From NCBI GenBank assembly GCA_937871505.1, contig CALMPF010000016.1:1-64000 (forward strand): a DNA stretch of 64,000 nucleotides, given 5' to 3'. Both the position numbers and the translations under genes were made by a program. This DNA is from an uncultured Planctomycetia bacterium (GTDB lineage: Bacteria > Planctomycetota > Phycisphaerae > Phycisphaerales > SM1A02). Shown piece after piece: positions 52,808-62,198 of the stretch (position 1 is the first letter of the stretch; every line of letters begins with the position of its first letter). The notes under the pieces were generated by a model. The model did no database searches. It saw only the letters and a program-made list of their open reading frames with translations, and was not told the DNA's origin.

Positions 52808-53653
52808 ATGCAGCGCCTCAGCACAACGCCAAGCCTCGCCGCCGTGGTTCTCGCCGCGGGCAAGGGCACGCGCATGAACAGCGATCTTCCCAAGGTGGCC
52901 CATGTCGCAGCCGGCAGGCCGCTCGTGGACTGGGTCGTCCGGGCGTGCCGCGCGGCCGGCGCGGCGCCGGTCGTCATCGTCGTCGGCCACCGCGCCGAGG
53001 ATGTCATCCGGATCTTCGCCGCAGACCGACGCACGGCGGGCGACGCATCCCGCCGGGAGGGCGCGGCTGACGGCGAGATCCGGTTCGTCACGCAGACGCA
53101 GCAGCTCGGGACAGGCCACGCGGTGCAGCAGGCGGAGGGCGAGCTCGACGCGGCGGGTGTCGATGACGTGCTGGTGCTCTACGGAGACGGTCCGCTGATC
53201 CGGCGCGAGACCATCGAGACGCTCGTCGATCGCCACCGCGCCGCCGGCGCCGCCGCCACGCTCGCCACAGCGGTCCTCGACGACCCGGGCGGATATGGGC
53301 GGATCGTCCGGGATGAGCGCGGCGCGTTCCGCCGGATCCGCGAGCAGCGCGACGCCGACGCGTCGGAGCTCGCCATCCGAGAGGTCAATCCCGGGTACTA
53401 CTGCTTCCGCCGTCGCGCCCTCTTCGATGCGCTCGCCCGCGTCGGCCGCGGCAATGCCGGCGGGGAGATCTACCTGACGGACGTCTTCGAGATCCTGCTC
53501 GCCGAGGGCGAGACCATCGAGGTCGTCGCGGCGGTGCCTCCGGACGACGTCCTCTCGGTCAACACGCCGGAGCAGCTTCGCGCGGTCGAGGGGGTCCTCC
53601 GCAGGCGCGGGACCGAGTCCGCGCTCCCGGTCGATGGAGGAGCCCGCGCATGA
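52808..53653 (+). CDS. GlmU-like N-acetylglucosamine-1-phosphate uridylyltransferase domain protein
   Basis: 281 residues of the nucleotidyltransferase fold: VVLAAGKGTRMNSDLPKVAH (pyrophosphorylase signature), TQTQQLGTGHAVQ, VLYGDGPLI, and EVNPGYYCFRR with NAGGEIYLTD. These match the uridylyltransferase half of GlmU, which makes UDP-GlcNAc for peptidoglycan and other glycans. The C-terminal left-handed beta-helix acetyltransferase of full GlmU (~450 residues) is absent. Its position before prs, rplY and pth is the classic place of glmU. The stop overlaps the prs start (ATGA). Confidence 0.9.
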   Translation: MQRLSTTPSLAAVVLAAGKGTRMNSDLPKVAHVAAGRPLVDWVVRACRAAGAAPVVIVVGHRAEDVIRIFAADRRTAGDASRREGAADGEIRFVTQTQQLGTGHAVQQAEGELDAAGVDDVLVLYGDGPLIRRETIETLVDRHRAAGAAATLATAVLDDPGGYGRIVRDERGAFRRIREQRDADASELAIREVNPGYYCFRRRALFDALARVGRGNAGGEIYLTDVFEILLAEGETIEVVAAVPPDDVLSVNTPEQLRAVEGVLRRRGTESALPVDGGARA

Positions 53654-54633
53654 GCCCTCCCGACACCGGCCGGCTCAAGATCTTCGCGGGCAGCGCCGGC
53701 GGGGCGCTCGCCTCGGCGATGTGCCGACACCTCGGGATTCAGCCCGGGCTGGGGCGGACGACGCGGTTCGACGACGGCGAGCTCCTCGTCAAGCTCGACG
53801 AGGACGTGCGCGGGCGCGACTGCTTCGTCGTGCAGTCGACGTGCGATCCGGTCAACCGCAACCTCGTCGAGCTCCTGATCTACATCGACTGCCTCCGCCG
53901 CGCCAGCGCGAGCCGGATCACCGCCGTCATTCCCTACTTCGGCTATGCGCGGCAGGACCGCAAGGACGAGGGGCGCGTCCCGATCACGGCCAAGCTCGTC
54001 GCCAACCTCATCACCGCCGCCGGCGCGAACCGCGTCCTCTGCATGGACCTGCACGCGGCGCAGATCCAGGGCTTCTTCGACCTGCCGGTCGATCACCTCG
54101 GGGCGGCGCCGGTCTTTCTCGCCTGCTTCAGGCAGCGCCGGGCGGCGATGGGCGAGCTGGTGGTCGTCTCCCCCGACGTCGGCAACGTCAAGATGGCCAA
54201 GAGCTACGCCAACGCCCTCGACGCCGAGCTTGCGATCATCCACAAGCGCCGCACGAGCGGGAGCGAAGTGACCTCGACCAACATCATCGGCGACGTGCGC
54301 GGCCGCACCGTCCTGATGATCGACGACATGATCTCGACCGGCGGGACGATCTGCGAGGCCGCGCGGCTGGTGATGGACAACGGAGCGCGGTCCGTCGTCG
54401 CCGCCGCGACCCACGGCGTCCTCGTCGGACCCGCCCTTCAGCGGCTGGCGGACTCCGCCATCGAGCGGATCATCGTCACCGACACCATCCCCGAGGGCGA
54501 CCGGCTCGCCCCGATCGCCCACAAGGTCGAGGTGCTCACGGTGAGCGCCCTGCTGGGCAAGGCCGTCCATCGCATCCACAACGACCAGTCGGTCAGCGCG
54601 CTCTTCAGCGAGACCGGCGAGACCAAGCGCTGA
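53650..54633 (+). CDS. prs: Ribose-phosphate pyrophosphokinase (PRPP synthase)
   Basis: Makes 5-phosphoribosyl 1-pyrophosphate from ribose 5-phosphate and ATP for nucleotide, His and Trp synthesis. 327 residues. Recognised by KIFAGSAGGALA, FDDGELLVKL, VIPYFGYARQDRK (metal and ATP site), MDLHAAQIQGFFDLPVDHL and the PRPP-binding loop VLMIDDMISTGGTICEAA. Translationally coupled to the upstream gene by a four-base overlap. Confidence 0.97.
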   Translation: MSPPDTGRLKIFAGSAGGALASAMCRHLGIQPGLGRTTRFDDGELLVKLDEDVRGRDCFVVQSTCDPVNRNLVELLIYIDCLRRASASRITAVIPYFGYARQDRKDEGRVPITAKLVANLITAAGANRVLCMDLHAAQIQGFFDLPVDHLGAAPVFLACFRQRRAAMGELVVVSPDVGNVKMAKSYANALDAELAIIHKRRTSGSEVTSTNIIGDVRGRTVLMIDDMISTGGTICEAARLVMDNGARSVVAAATHGVLVGPALQRLADSAIERIIVTDTIPEGDRLAPIAHKVEVLTVSALLGKAVHRIHNDQSVSALFSETGETKR

Positions 54634-54711
54634 ACGCTTCCCTGCGCCCGCGCAGCGCCTCGGGCGGGCGGCGTCCACGCCCGCGACTTCGAACCACGAG
54701 AGCATCGAACC

Positions 54712-55374
54712 ATGGCCCACGAAACCCCCACCGTCATCGCCCGGAAGCGCGACCGCCTCGGCTCCCGATACGCCCAGCGGATCCGCCGCGACGGGCGGCT
54801 CCCCGCCGTCATCTACGGGCACCGCACCGATCCGATCCACGTCTCGCTCGACGAGAAGGAGACCCTCGGTCACCTGCGGCACGGATCGCACGTGCTGAAC
54901 GTCCAGATCGAGGGCGGCACGGCGGAGACCTGCCTCGTGAAGGACCTCCAGTTCGGCTACCTCGGCGACAACCTGATTCATCTCGACCTCGCCCGCGTCG
55001 ACCTCGACGAGGAGGTGAGCGTCGGCGTGCACCTGCACTTCATCGGGACGCCGGAGGCCGCGCGGAAGCCCGGCGCCATCGTCCATCACGCGATCACCGA
55101 GCTTCCCGTCATCTGCCGGGTGCGCGACATCCCCGAGGAGATCCGGGTCGATCTCTCGAAGATGGGGGAGACCCTCTTCGCCCGCGAGATCGCGCTGCCC
55201 GAGGGCGTGCGGCTCGACATCGAGGCCGACGACGTCATCACCCGCATCGAGCTGGTTCTCGACGCCGCCGAGGGCGAGGCCGCCGCGGTGGAGGGCTCCG
55301 GCACGCAGCCCGAGGTGATCACCGAGCGGAAGGTCGACGAGGCCGACGGCGACAAGAAGGAGAAGAAGGGGTGA
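54712..55374 (+). CDS. rplY: 50S ribosomal protein L25 (CTC form)
   Basis: Binds 5S rRNA. 220 residues, the long general-stress (CTC) form with an N-terminal L25 domain (RDRLGSRYAQRIRRDGRLPAVIYG) and a C-terminal beta domain (VGVHLHFIGTPEAARKPGAI). The tail is Lys/Glu-rich. The stop overlaps the GTG start of pth (GTGA), as in many bacteria. Confidence 0.95.
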   Translation: MAHETPTVIARKRDRLGSRYAQRIRRDGRLPAVIYGHRTDPIHVSLDEKETLGHLRHGSHVLNVQIEGGTAETCLVKDLQFGYLGDNLIHLDLARVDLDEEVSVGVHLHFIGTPEAARKPGAIVHHAITELPVICRVRDIPEEIRVDLSKMGETLFAREIALPEGVRLDIEADDVITRIELVLDAAEGEAAAVEGSGTQPEVITERKVDEADGDKKEKKG

Positions 55375-55973
55375 AGCTGATCGTCGGTCTCGGCAACCCG
55401 GGCCCCGAGTACGACCGGACGCGACACAACGTCGGGTTCGAGGTCGTCGATCGGCTCGCCCGGCGCTCCGCCGCGGCCGGCGCCACGGCGCGCAACCGCT
55501 TCTCCGGACTCCTGCTCGAGGCGGCGATCGCCGCCCCCTCGGGCGCGGCGGTCCGCACGCTTCTGCTCAAGCCGCTGACCTACATGAACCGCTCGGGAAT
55601 CGCGCTCTCGGAGGCCGTCCGCTTCCACAAGCTCGATCCCGCCCGCGACCTGCTCGTGATCGTCGACGATCTCGCGCTCGCCTGCGGGGTGATCCGCCTT
55701 CGCGAGCGCGGCTCGGCAGGCGGGCACAACGGCCTCGCCGACATCGAGCGCCTGCTCGGCACCGATGAGTACGCGCGGCTCCGGATCGGGATCGACCCGC
55801 CCGGCGCCGTCCCGCAGAAGTCATACGTCCTCGGACTCTTCCGACCCGACCAGCGCGAACGGATCGAGCCCGGCCTCGAGGAGGCCGTCGCCGCAGCCGA
55901 GTGCTGGGCGACGCAGGGCATCGTCGAGGCGATGAACCGCTTCAACCGGCGGAACGCCGGCGCGCCGAACTGA
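55371..55973 (+). CDS. pth: Peptidyl-tRNA hydrolase
   Basis: Frees peptides from tRNAs dropped by stalled ribosomes. 200 residues. Active-site residues: Asn 9 in LGNPG, His 19 in RHNVGF, N in TYMNRSG, Asp in VDDLAL, and GSAGGHNGL. GTG start overlaps rplY by four bases, giving strong coupling. A 9-bp hairpin lies 13 bp after the stop. Confidence 0.97.
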   Translation: MKLIVGLGNPGPEYDRTRHNVGFEVVDRLARRSAAAGATARNRFSGLLLEAAIAAPSGAAVRTLLLKPLTYMNRSGIALSEAVRFHKLDPARDLLVIVDDLALACGVIRLRERGSAGGHNGLADIERLLGTDEYARLRIGIDPPGAVPQKSYVLGLFRPDQRERIEPGLEEAVAAAECWATQGIVEAMNRFNRRNAGAPN

Positions 55974-55985
55974 GGTCGGCAGGGA

Positions 55986-56012
55986 TCGCTCGGCCCCTCG
56001 CGAGCCGAGCGA
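55986..56012 (+). terminator. Hairpin between pth and rpsF
   Basis: TCGCTCGGC and GCCGAGCGA form a perfect 9-bp stem with a 9-nt loop. There is no U tract, so it may be an attenuator, a Rho-independent terminator of weak type, or a processing site. Confidence 0.4.
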
Positions 56013-56164
56013 CCGAGGCCGGCCGCCGCCTTCGTGCGGGAGCGACCGAGATGCAGTGTGCCGCCGCGCGGCGCGCAGCCGGAATCGACTCTCCGCCCGC
56101 CTGAGAGAACCCCCCCAGCGATGCGAGGCTCCTCGCTCCGCATGAACGACCACCAGGAACACCC

Positions 56165-56590
56165 ATGACCGAGATCCGAATCAACTGCTACGAAGCGCTC
56201 GTCCTCTTCCCCCAATCCGCCGCATCGGACCTCCAGGGCTGCGCCGATCACATCCGCGAGATCGTCGATCGCGCCGAAGGCGAGCTCCTCGGGCTCCGCA
56301 AGTGGGACGAGCGCCGACTCGCCTACGACATCGCGGGCAACAAGCGCGGGATCTACTTCCTCGCGTACTTCAAGGCGCGAGCGAACGCGATGTCGGGCAT
56401 CGAACGCGACCTCAATCTCTCCGAGCGCGTCCTCCGCAGCCTCGTCGTCCGGGCGGAGAACATGACCGAGGAACAGATGCGCAGCGCCGACGGGCGCGAG
56501 CAGCTCGCGGACGAGGCCCGGCTCCGCGCCGCCGAGCCCGCGACCGCGACCGTTCCTGCGGAGTCGGGCGAGGTGGCGAGCGAGGCGTGA
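56165..56590 (+). CDS. rpsF: 30S ribosomal protein S6
   Basis: 141 residues. RINCYEALVLFPQS begins the ferredoxin-like fold; KWDERRLAYDIAGNKRGIYFLAYFKA is the S6 core, followed by LNLSERVLRSLVVRAE. The C-terminal ~35 residues are an acidic Ala/Glu tail, common in long S6. AGGAA lies about 5 nt before ATG 56165. rpsR, its usual partner, is not in the window. Confidence 0.95.
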   Translation: MTEIRINCYEALVLFPQSAASDLQGCADHIREIVDRAEGELLGLRKWDERRLAYDIAGNKRGIYFLAYFKARANAMSGIERDLNLSERVLRSLVVRAENMTEEQMRSADGREQLADEARLRAAEPATATVPAESGEVASEA

Positions 56591-56925
56591 CGCGGCCCCG
56601 GCGCGGAGCGACGGCAGGCCGCCTCGCAGGTCGCTGCGGCCGCCGGCCCGGCACGCTCCCGCGGCCGCAGCTCCCGCGGGCTCGCCTCGCACGACAGCGC
56701 CCCTTGTCGTCTGCTGCGGTCGTCCGAAGCGGCGTTTCACGGCGTCGAAGCTCGCATCTCGTCTCGACACGGGGGGCTTGAAGGCCCGCAACGGGGCCGT
56801 CGGCGCCCCGGCCGCGTCGCTTCTCCCGGTGAAACATCCACTTCGGACGACCTCGCGACGAAGCCAAGGGGCCTTGTAGTGCCAGGCACTCCGCGCCGGT
56901 GAACGCGCCCTTCCGTCCGTCCGCC
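56591..56925. other. Intergenic interval between rpsF and the MntR-like gene
   Basis: Carries copy 2 of the 78-bp dispersed repeat (56793-56870). The repeat ends about 55 bp before the regulator start, so it may overlap its promoter. Nothing else is visible. Confidence 0.55.
56793..56870. repeat. 78-bp dispersed repeat, copy 2
   Basis: About 92% identical to 37271-37348 in the same orientation. The terminal inverted pair is weaker here than in copy 1 (GCGTCGCTTC against GAAGCCAAG). Confidence 0.85.
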
Positions 56926-57687
56926 ATGCCCTCATCCGCCGTCGAGGACTATCTCAAGGCGATCCATCGCCTTCAGCACGAAAGCCCCGGAGGTCGCGCG
57001 GGCCTCGGGGATGTCGCGCGGGCGCTGGGCGTGACGAAGGGAACCGTCACGACGATGTCGAAGCGCCTCGCGGCCGATCGCCTGGCGCGGTACGAGCGAT
57101 ACGGCGGGCTGACGCTCACGCCCCGCGGAGAGGCGGCGGCGCTGGCGGTGATGCGACGGCATCGGATCGTCGAGACCTTCCTCGTCGACGTCCTCGGCCT
57201 CGACTGGGCCGAGGTTCACGAGGAGGCGGAGCGCCTGGAGCACGCGCTCTCCGACGCGGTGCTCGATCGGCTCGACGCGTTCCTCGGTCGGCCGCGGCTC
57301 GATCCCCATGGAGATCCGATTCCGGACGCGGCCGGTTCGATGGAGCGATCCGCGCTTCGGCCGCTTGCCGCGTGCGAGCCCGGCATGTCCGCGCGGCTGG
57401 TGCGCGTGCTCGATCAGGAGGCGGCGTTCCTGAACTTCGCCGCGACCCACGGGTTCAGGCCGGGAGCCCGCCTGCACGTCCGCACGCGCGATGCGGTGGC
57501 CGAGTCGATGGGAGTGGCCATCGGGACCGGCGAACCGATCACGCTCGCGCTGGCGGCGGCCTTGAAGTTCATGGTCGCTGTCGATCCGGCCGAGGCACGC
57601 GCCGGTCGGGAACCGCAGGCGCGGTCGCGACGGCGCGTCCGGGGTGATGCGCCCCCGGCGCCGCGAGGCGCGGGCCGGCAACGCTGA
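56926..57687 (+). CDS. MntR/DtxR-family metal-dependent transcriptional regulator
   Basis: 253 residues. The N-terminal winged helix is VEDYLKAIHRL...LGDVARALGVTKGTVTTMSKRLAADRLARYERYGGLTLT. The dimerisation and metal-binding part has RRHRIVETFLVDVLGLDWAEVHEEAERLEHALSD, where E-x-x-E-H-type residues match the MntR/DtxR site. A C-terminal FeoA/SH3-like domain follows at ~170-230. It probably represses manganese or iron uptake genes. ATG 56926 fits the family start; GTG 56899 is also open. Bases 57085-57114 are duplicated at the very start of the window. Confidence 0.9.
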   Translation: MPSSAVEDYLKAIHRLQHESPGGRAGLGDVARALGVTKGTVTTMSKRLAADRLARYERYGGLTLTPRGEAAALAVMRRHRIVETFLVDVLGLDWAEVHEEAERLEHALSDAVLDRLDAFLGRPRLDPHGDPIPDAAGSMERSALRPLAACEPGMSARLVRVLDQEAAFLNFAATHGFRPGARLHVRTRDAVAESMGVAIGTGEPITLALAAALKFMVAVDPAEARAGREPQARSRRRVRGDAPPAPRGAGRQR

Positions 57688-57726
57688 AAGGCCTTGCGCC
57701 GCTCGGGACCGGTGCGGGGCGGCGCG

Positions 57727-58923
57727 CTACGACCGCAGCACGCCCACGACCGCGGTGTGCCCGTGCAGGAAGGGGCGGCCGCCGACCGGTCCGATCTCGC
57801 CCGCGGCGAAGAAGCCCGCCAGCGGCGACTGTCCCAGCCGCTGATGCACCAGCGCAGCGTCGTGGCCCGGCTGGGAGAAGAGCTTCGATCCCCGTCCGTT
57901 GCAGGTGAAGACGAGCGACGCGACGGGCGGCGCATCGAGCTGCTGTCCGTCGAGCAGGAGGCGCAGGTCCTCATCGGCCGTGCGGTCGTCGCGCACGTGG
58001 AACTGGATGGTCTGCCCCGTTCGGACCACGTCGCCTGCGGCGATGGCCCCGGTCTTCTGATCTCCCCCGAGGAGCCCGCGGACGAGGAAGTCGCCGCGGC
58101 CGAAGCGCCGCTTGTACTCGTCGATCACCAGTCCGAGCAGGACGCCCTTGCCGAGCAGCTCGCGGTCCTCGGGCGGGAGCGCCTCGCCCATCTCCTGCGC
58201 AGCCTGCATCGCCGGGCGGCCGCCGAGCTCCATGATCACGTTGTTCTGCGCCTTGGTGACGACCATCGGCTGGCCGATCGGGCGGCAGCCCTGGCTCACG
58301 AGGGCATCGAGGCGCACGCTTCCGCCGAAGGAGATGCCCACGGCGCCGGCGCTCCCGACGCTCTCGTCGCAGATGAGGACGTTGTGTCCCGGCTGGCTCG
58401 CGCCGCTGGCCATGCCGCCGACGACGGTGACCGGGGGAAGGTCGTCCTGCGCATCGAGCGCCTTGAGGATCGGGACCGTCGGCGTCGAGAAGGGATCGGC
58501 GATGAGGATCGAGCCGCGGTGCGACGGCTCGACGCCGAGCATGTCGCGAAGCCGTGCAGGCACGTCGGGACCGACGACCAGGCGCGGGTCGTTGCCCGGA
58601 AGACGGAACGCACGGGCCCAGATGCCGGGGATGCGCAGCGCGATCGCGGCCATGCCGCAGCGACCTTCGAGCTCGATGGCGTTGGCGAGGACCGACTCCG
58701 CGGTCGCGGCGACCATCGCCTGCGGTTGCAGCGCGTCGCGGAGGATCATCGAGGCGTCGACGAGCCCTGCGCGATGGTGAAAGCTCGCGAAGAGCAGCAC
58801 CGCGTCGCAGGCGTCGACGAGCCACTCCTCGATCTGCGCAAGGACCTCGCGCGCCGCGGTGCGCGTGTCGTGATGGGCGCTCAGCGCCGCGGCGGCCTTC
58901 GGAACGGCGGAGATCGAGGGCAT
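57727..58923 (-). CDS. FIST domain signal-sensing protein
   Basis: 398 residues, FIST N and FIST C together. The C-terminal signature is nearly complete: FTCNGRGSKLFSQPGHDA, PLAGFFAAGEIGPVGGRPFLHGHTA. VVGGMASGASQPG and AVGISFGGSV belong to the N-terminal domain. FIST proteins are thought to sense small molecules such as amino acids; no attached signalling domain is present, so this one would act in trans. ATG 58923 has TACGAT 6 nt upstream. Convergent with the MntR-like gene. Confidence 0.92.
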   Translation of the reverse strand: MPSISAVPKAAAALSAHHDTRTAAREVLAQIEEWLVDACDAVLLFASFHHRAGLVDASMILRDALQPQAMVAATAESVLANAIELEGRCGMAAIALRIPGIWARAFRLPGNDPRLVVGPDVPARLRDMLGVEPSHRGSILIADPFSTPTVPILKALDAQDDLPPVTVVGGMASGASQPGHNVLICDESVGSAGAVGISFGGSVRLDALVSQGCRPIGQPMVVTKAQNNVIMELGGRPAMQAAQEMGEALPPEDRELLGKGVLLGLVIDEYKRRFGRGDFLVRGLLGGDQKTGAIAAGDVVRTGQTIQFHVRDDRTADEDLRLLLDGQQLDAPPVASLVFTCNGRGSKLFSQPGHDAALVHQRLGQSPLAGFFAAGEIGPVGGRPFLHGHTAVVGVLRS

Positions 58924-58929
58924 CCGGCG

Positions 58930-58935
58930 ATCGTA
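58930..58935 (-). promoter_or_regulatory. -10-like hexamer TACGAT, 6 nt before the FIST gene
   Basis: Read on the minus strand. Confidence 0.45.
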
Positions 58936-59192
58936 GGGACGTCCTGTTTCGGTCCGCGCCGGCGCGCCCGAGAGGGCGGCGCCCTGTCGCCGGCGGAGGT
59001 CATTCGCGTTGCGCGGCGGGCTGCGGCGCGACCGTCGCGCCTCGTCGGCGCATGCGCCGCGCGCCGTGGACGGGGCGTCCGCGTTCCGGGCGCGCGGCGT
59101 CCGCGATCCCCGGGGCGCCTCCCGACGGCGGCCGCGAATGTGCGCAGGCGCCCCGATCCGCCTCCGCGCATCGCCTACCCTTGCCGCTTCCC

Positions 59193-61376
59193 ATGTCTCG
59201 CATGTCTCGTCTCGTGCCCAGCGCGCCCGTTCCGAGCGTTTCCCCGAGCATCGCTCCGACCATGACGAAGTTCCCGTCGGCGCGCGGCGCGCGCTCCGGC
59301 GCCGATGCCGCCGGAGCATCCTCGGCCCAGCTCCGCGACGCGGCTCCCCCCGCCGGGGACCTGCGCGCTGCGGCCGAGGCGGCGCTCGCCCGCGCCGTCG
59401 ACGCCCTGCGCTCGCTTCAGCGCGGCGATGGCCACTGGTGCGCCGAGCTCGAGGGCGATTCGATCCTCCAGTCCGAGTACGTCCTGATGAAGTGGATTCT
59501 CGGCCAGGAGCGCCGGCCCTTCGTCGACGGCAGCGGTCCCGAACGCCTCGATCGGATCGTCAACGAACTCCGGGCGCAGCAGCGCCCGGATGGATCGTGG
59601 GGGCAGTATCCCGGTTCCGCGATCGACGTCAGCGCCTCCGTCAAGGGGTACTTCTGCCTGAAGCTCCATGGAGATGACCCGGACGCGCCGCACATGCGCC
59701 GGGCCCGCGCCGCGATCCGGGCGGCGGGCGGCGCCGAGCGCTGCAACACCTTCACGATGTTCTACCTCGCCTGCCTCGGGCAGGTCTCGTGGAACGCCGT
59801 TCCCGCGATCCCGCCGGAGATCGTCTTCCTCCCGCGCTGGTCCTACTTCCATCTCGACAAGGTGGCCGCGTGGACGCGGACGATGATCCTTCCGCTCGCG
59901 CTGGTGGTCACCCTGCGCCCGACGCGCCGGCTCGACGCGGCGCAGTCGATCGACGAGCTCTTCGTCGACGAGCGTCGGCGCCATCGGCTGAAGGGAAAGG
60001 AGGATGTGCCGCCGTCCTGGCGCCGCTTCTTCCACGCGGCGGACTGGTGCCTCAAGCGCCTGCACGCGCTTGGCGGCTCGCCGCTGCGCCGCCGCGCGAT
60101 CCGCCGTGCCGAAGCGTGGATCCTCGAGCGCGCCGGCCAGGACGGGCCGGCGCCGACCGCCGGCCTGGGAGCGATCTTCCCGCCGATGGTCTATCTCCAG
60201 GTCGCCTTCAAGGCCCTCGGATACGAGCGCTCCCATCCGGTGATCCAGCGCGCCGAGCGCGAGCTCGACGAGTTCATGATCGACGACGGACGGCGCGGAC
60301 GCGACCGCGTGCGCATCCAGCCCTGCTTCTCGCCGGTCTGGGACACGGGGATCGCCCTCTACGCGCTCGCGGATGCGGGGCTCGATGCGGGCGCCGCGGA
60401 CACCGACGCCGGCGACGTCGCCCGCGCCTCGGCGTGGCTCCGCGCCAACGAGATCGCCTTCCGCGGAGAGTGGGCGCGCAACGTGGCGGCGTCGAAGCTG
60501 CCCGGTGACGGGACGTGGGGCGCGTGGTGCTTCGAGTACCGCAACGCGTGGTATCCCGATGTCGACGACACGGCGATGGTCGCGATGGCGCTGCGCAGGG
60601 CGGGCGGCGAGTCGAACGTCGCCGCCGGCGAGCGCGGCGTGCGCTGGATCCTCGCGATGCAGAACGACGACGGCGGCTGGGCCGCCTTCGACCGCACCGT
60701 CCACCGGCAGATCCTCGAGTACATCCCCTTCGCCGACCACAACGCGATGCAGGATCCCTCCTGCCCCGACATCACCGGCCGGGTCCTCGAGTGCCTCGCA
60801 TGGCACGGCTACTCGACCAGCCATCCTGCGGTGCGGAGGGCGATCGCCTACATCCGCAGCGGCCAGGAGCCCGAGGGGTGCTTTTTCGGGCGCTGGGGCG
60901 TCAACTACATCTATGGCACGTGGCAGGCGGTCATCGGCCCCATCCGCTGCGGCGAGGCGCGCGATGCCGAGTGGATACTCCGCGCCGGAGCATGGATCAA
61001 GTCGATCCAGAAGCCGGACGGGAGCTTCGGCGAGAGCGCCGACACCTACGAGGACCCCTCGCTCAAGGGCACCGGCCCGAGCACCGCAAGCCAGACCGCG
61101 TGGGCCTCGATGCTCCTCCAGGAGATCTTCGGGCCGGAGGACCCGGACCTGCACCGCGCCATCGCGTGGCTCGTCGGCACGCAGCTCGCGCCCGCGGATG
61201 CCGCCGACGGCGCGCGCAATCCCGACGGCGATCCCGCCGGCTCATGGGCCGAGCAGGAGTTCACCGGCACCGGGTTCCCGCGCGTCTTCTACCTTCGCTA
61301 CCACCTCTATCGCCTCTACTTCCCGCTGATGGCGCTGGGGCGGTTCGTGCGCGCGCGCGAGCGCTGTCCGAGCTGA
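59193..61376 (+). CDS. shc: Squalene-hopene cyclase
   Basis: Cyclises squalene to hopene/diplopterol for hopanoid membrane lipids; monotopic membrane enzyme. 727 residues. The acid motif DxDD is D456-VDD-T (WYPDVDDTAM). Several QW motifs are visible: QRPDGSWG, QNDDGGWAAF, QKPDGSFGES. GCFFGRWGVNYIYGTW and GTGFPRVFYLRYHLYRLYFPLMALG are diagnostic of bacterial SHC. ATG 59193 has TACCCT 11 nt upstream; ATG 59262 would give 704 residues and cannot be excluded. No hpn genes are adjacent. Confidence 0.95.
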   Translation: MSRMSRLVPSAPVPSVSPSIAPTMTKFPSARGARSGADAAGASSAQLRDAAPPAGDLRAAAEAALARAVDALRSLQRGDGHWCAELEGDSILQSEYVLMKWILGQERRPFVDGSGPERLDRIVNELRAQQRPDGSWGQYPGSAIDVSASVKGYFCLKLHGDDPDAPHMRRARAAIRAAGGAERCNTFTMFYLACLGQVSWNAVPAIPPEIVFLPRWSYFHLDKVAAWTRTMILPLALVVTLRPTRRLDAAQSIDELFVDERRRHRLKGKEDVPPSWRRFFHAADWCLKRLHALGGSPLRRRAIRRAEAWILERAGQDGPAPTAGLGAIFPPMVYLQVAFKALGYERSHPVIQRAERELDEFMIDDGRRGRDRVRIQPCFSPVWDTGIALYALADAGLDAGAADTDAGDVARASAWLRANEIAFRGEWARNVAASKLPGDGTWGAWCFEYRNAWYPDVDDTAMVAMALRRAGGESNVAAGERGVRWILAMQNDDGGWAAFDRTVHRQILEYIPFADHNAMQDPSCPDITGRVLECLAWHGYSTSHPAVRRAIAYIRSGQEPEGCFFGRWGVNYIYGTWQAVIGPIRCGEARDAEWILRAGAWIKSIQKPDGSFGESADTYEDPSLKGTGPSTASQTAWASMLLQEIFGPEDPDLHRAIAWLVGTQLAPADAADGARNPDGDPAGSWAEQEFTGTGFPRVFYLRYHLYRLYFPLMALGRFVRARERCPS

Positions 61377-61430
61377 CCTCCGCCCGTCCTGCGCGCGGCG
61401 CTCGCCGCGACGGGCTCGGCGCCGTTGCCA

Positions 61431-62090
61431 TCAGAAGGGAACCCGCGCGACGAGGCGGAGCTCGCGGTCGTCGGACGGATGGCGGATCAGCAGTTCTGCC
61501 GAGTGCAGCAGGAGCCGTGCGGGGCACGGCACGCCATCCCCGAGGCGGTCGGCGGCTTCCGCGCTCACTCCGTAGAACCCGTCGCCGACGATGGGATGTC
61601 CGATCGCGGCCAGATGCACGCGAAGCTGATGGGAGCGGCCGGTGCGCGGCCGGAGCTCGATGCGCGTGCGCCGGGCGCCGGCGTCCCGCTCGAGCACGCG
61701 CCACTCGGTCAGCGCGGGCTTTCCGCGGAGATGGTCGACGATGTGCCGCGTCTTGCGCGTGAGGTCCTTGCGCAGCGGGAGCTCGATCGCGCCCGCGTCC
61801 TCCGCGACGACTCCCTCGACCACCGCGATGTAGCGCTTCACGACGGATCGGCGCTCGAACTGCCACGAGAGCCGCCGATGCGACTCTGCGTCCAGCGCCA
61901 GCACCATCACCCCCGAGGTCGCCATGTCGAGGCGATGGACGATCCGAGCGCCAGGATGCGCGGCGGCGACGCGCGCCGCGACGCAATCGGCGTTCTCAGG
62001 TCCGATCCCAGGCACCGAGAGGAGACCCGCCGGCTTGTCGACCGCGATGACGCAGTCGTCCAGATGGATGATGGTCGGAAGGTCTGTCAC
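61431..62090 (-). CDS. rluA: RluA-family pseudouridine synthase
   Basis: 219 residues. VDKPAGLLSVPG, the catalytic HRLDMATSG (identical to the RluA dual-specificity 23S rRNA/tRNA enzyme form), RPRTGRSHQLRVHLAAIGHPIVGD and the C-terminal LLLHSAELLIRHP place it with RluA itself rather than RluC/D, and there is no S4 domain. Likely target U746 of 23S rRNA and U32 of tRNAs. Second synthase of this superfamily in the window. Convergent with shc. Confidence 0.92.
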   Translation of the reverse strand: MTDLPTIIHLDDCVIAVDKPAGLLSVPGIGPENADCVAARVAAAHPGARIVHRLDMATSGVMVLALDAESHRRLSWQFERRSVVKRYIAVVEGVVAEDAGAIELPLRKDLTRKTRHIVDHLRGKPALTEWRVLERDAGARRTRIELRPRTGRSHQLRVHLAAIGHPIVGDGFYGVSAEAADRLGDGVPCPARLLLHSAELLIRHPSDDRELRLVARVPF

Positions 62091-62184
62091 GGGCGGGCGC
62101 GGCGCGGCGATGCGGTCCTCTCGGCGCGCTGAGAGGAGTGCGACGCTATCCCGCTCGCTGCGACCGTTCGCGCGGCCCCGTCGC

Positions 62185-62190
62185 TACGAT
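62185..62190 (+). promoter_or_regulatory. -10-like hexamer TACGAT, 8 nt before the TolB-like gene
   Basis: No ribosome site follows before ATG 62199. Confidence 0.45.
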
Positions 62191-62198
62191 CGCCGACG

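Noticed and set aside
53634-55370. Open frame continuing upstream of pth through prs and rplY
   Set aside because: It is in frame with pth by chance; prs and rplY are the real genes, and pth has its own overlapping GTG start.
56016-56164. S6:S18-binding rpsF leader RNA
   Set aside because: The characteristic bulged CCG structure could not be drawn with confidence and rpsR is absent.
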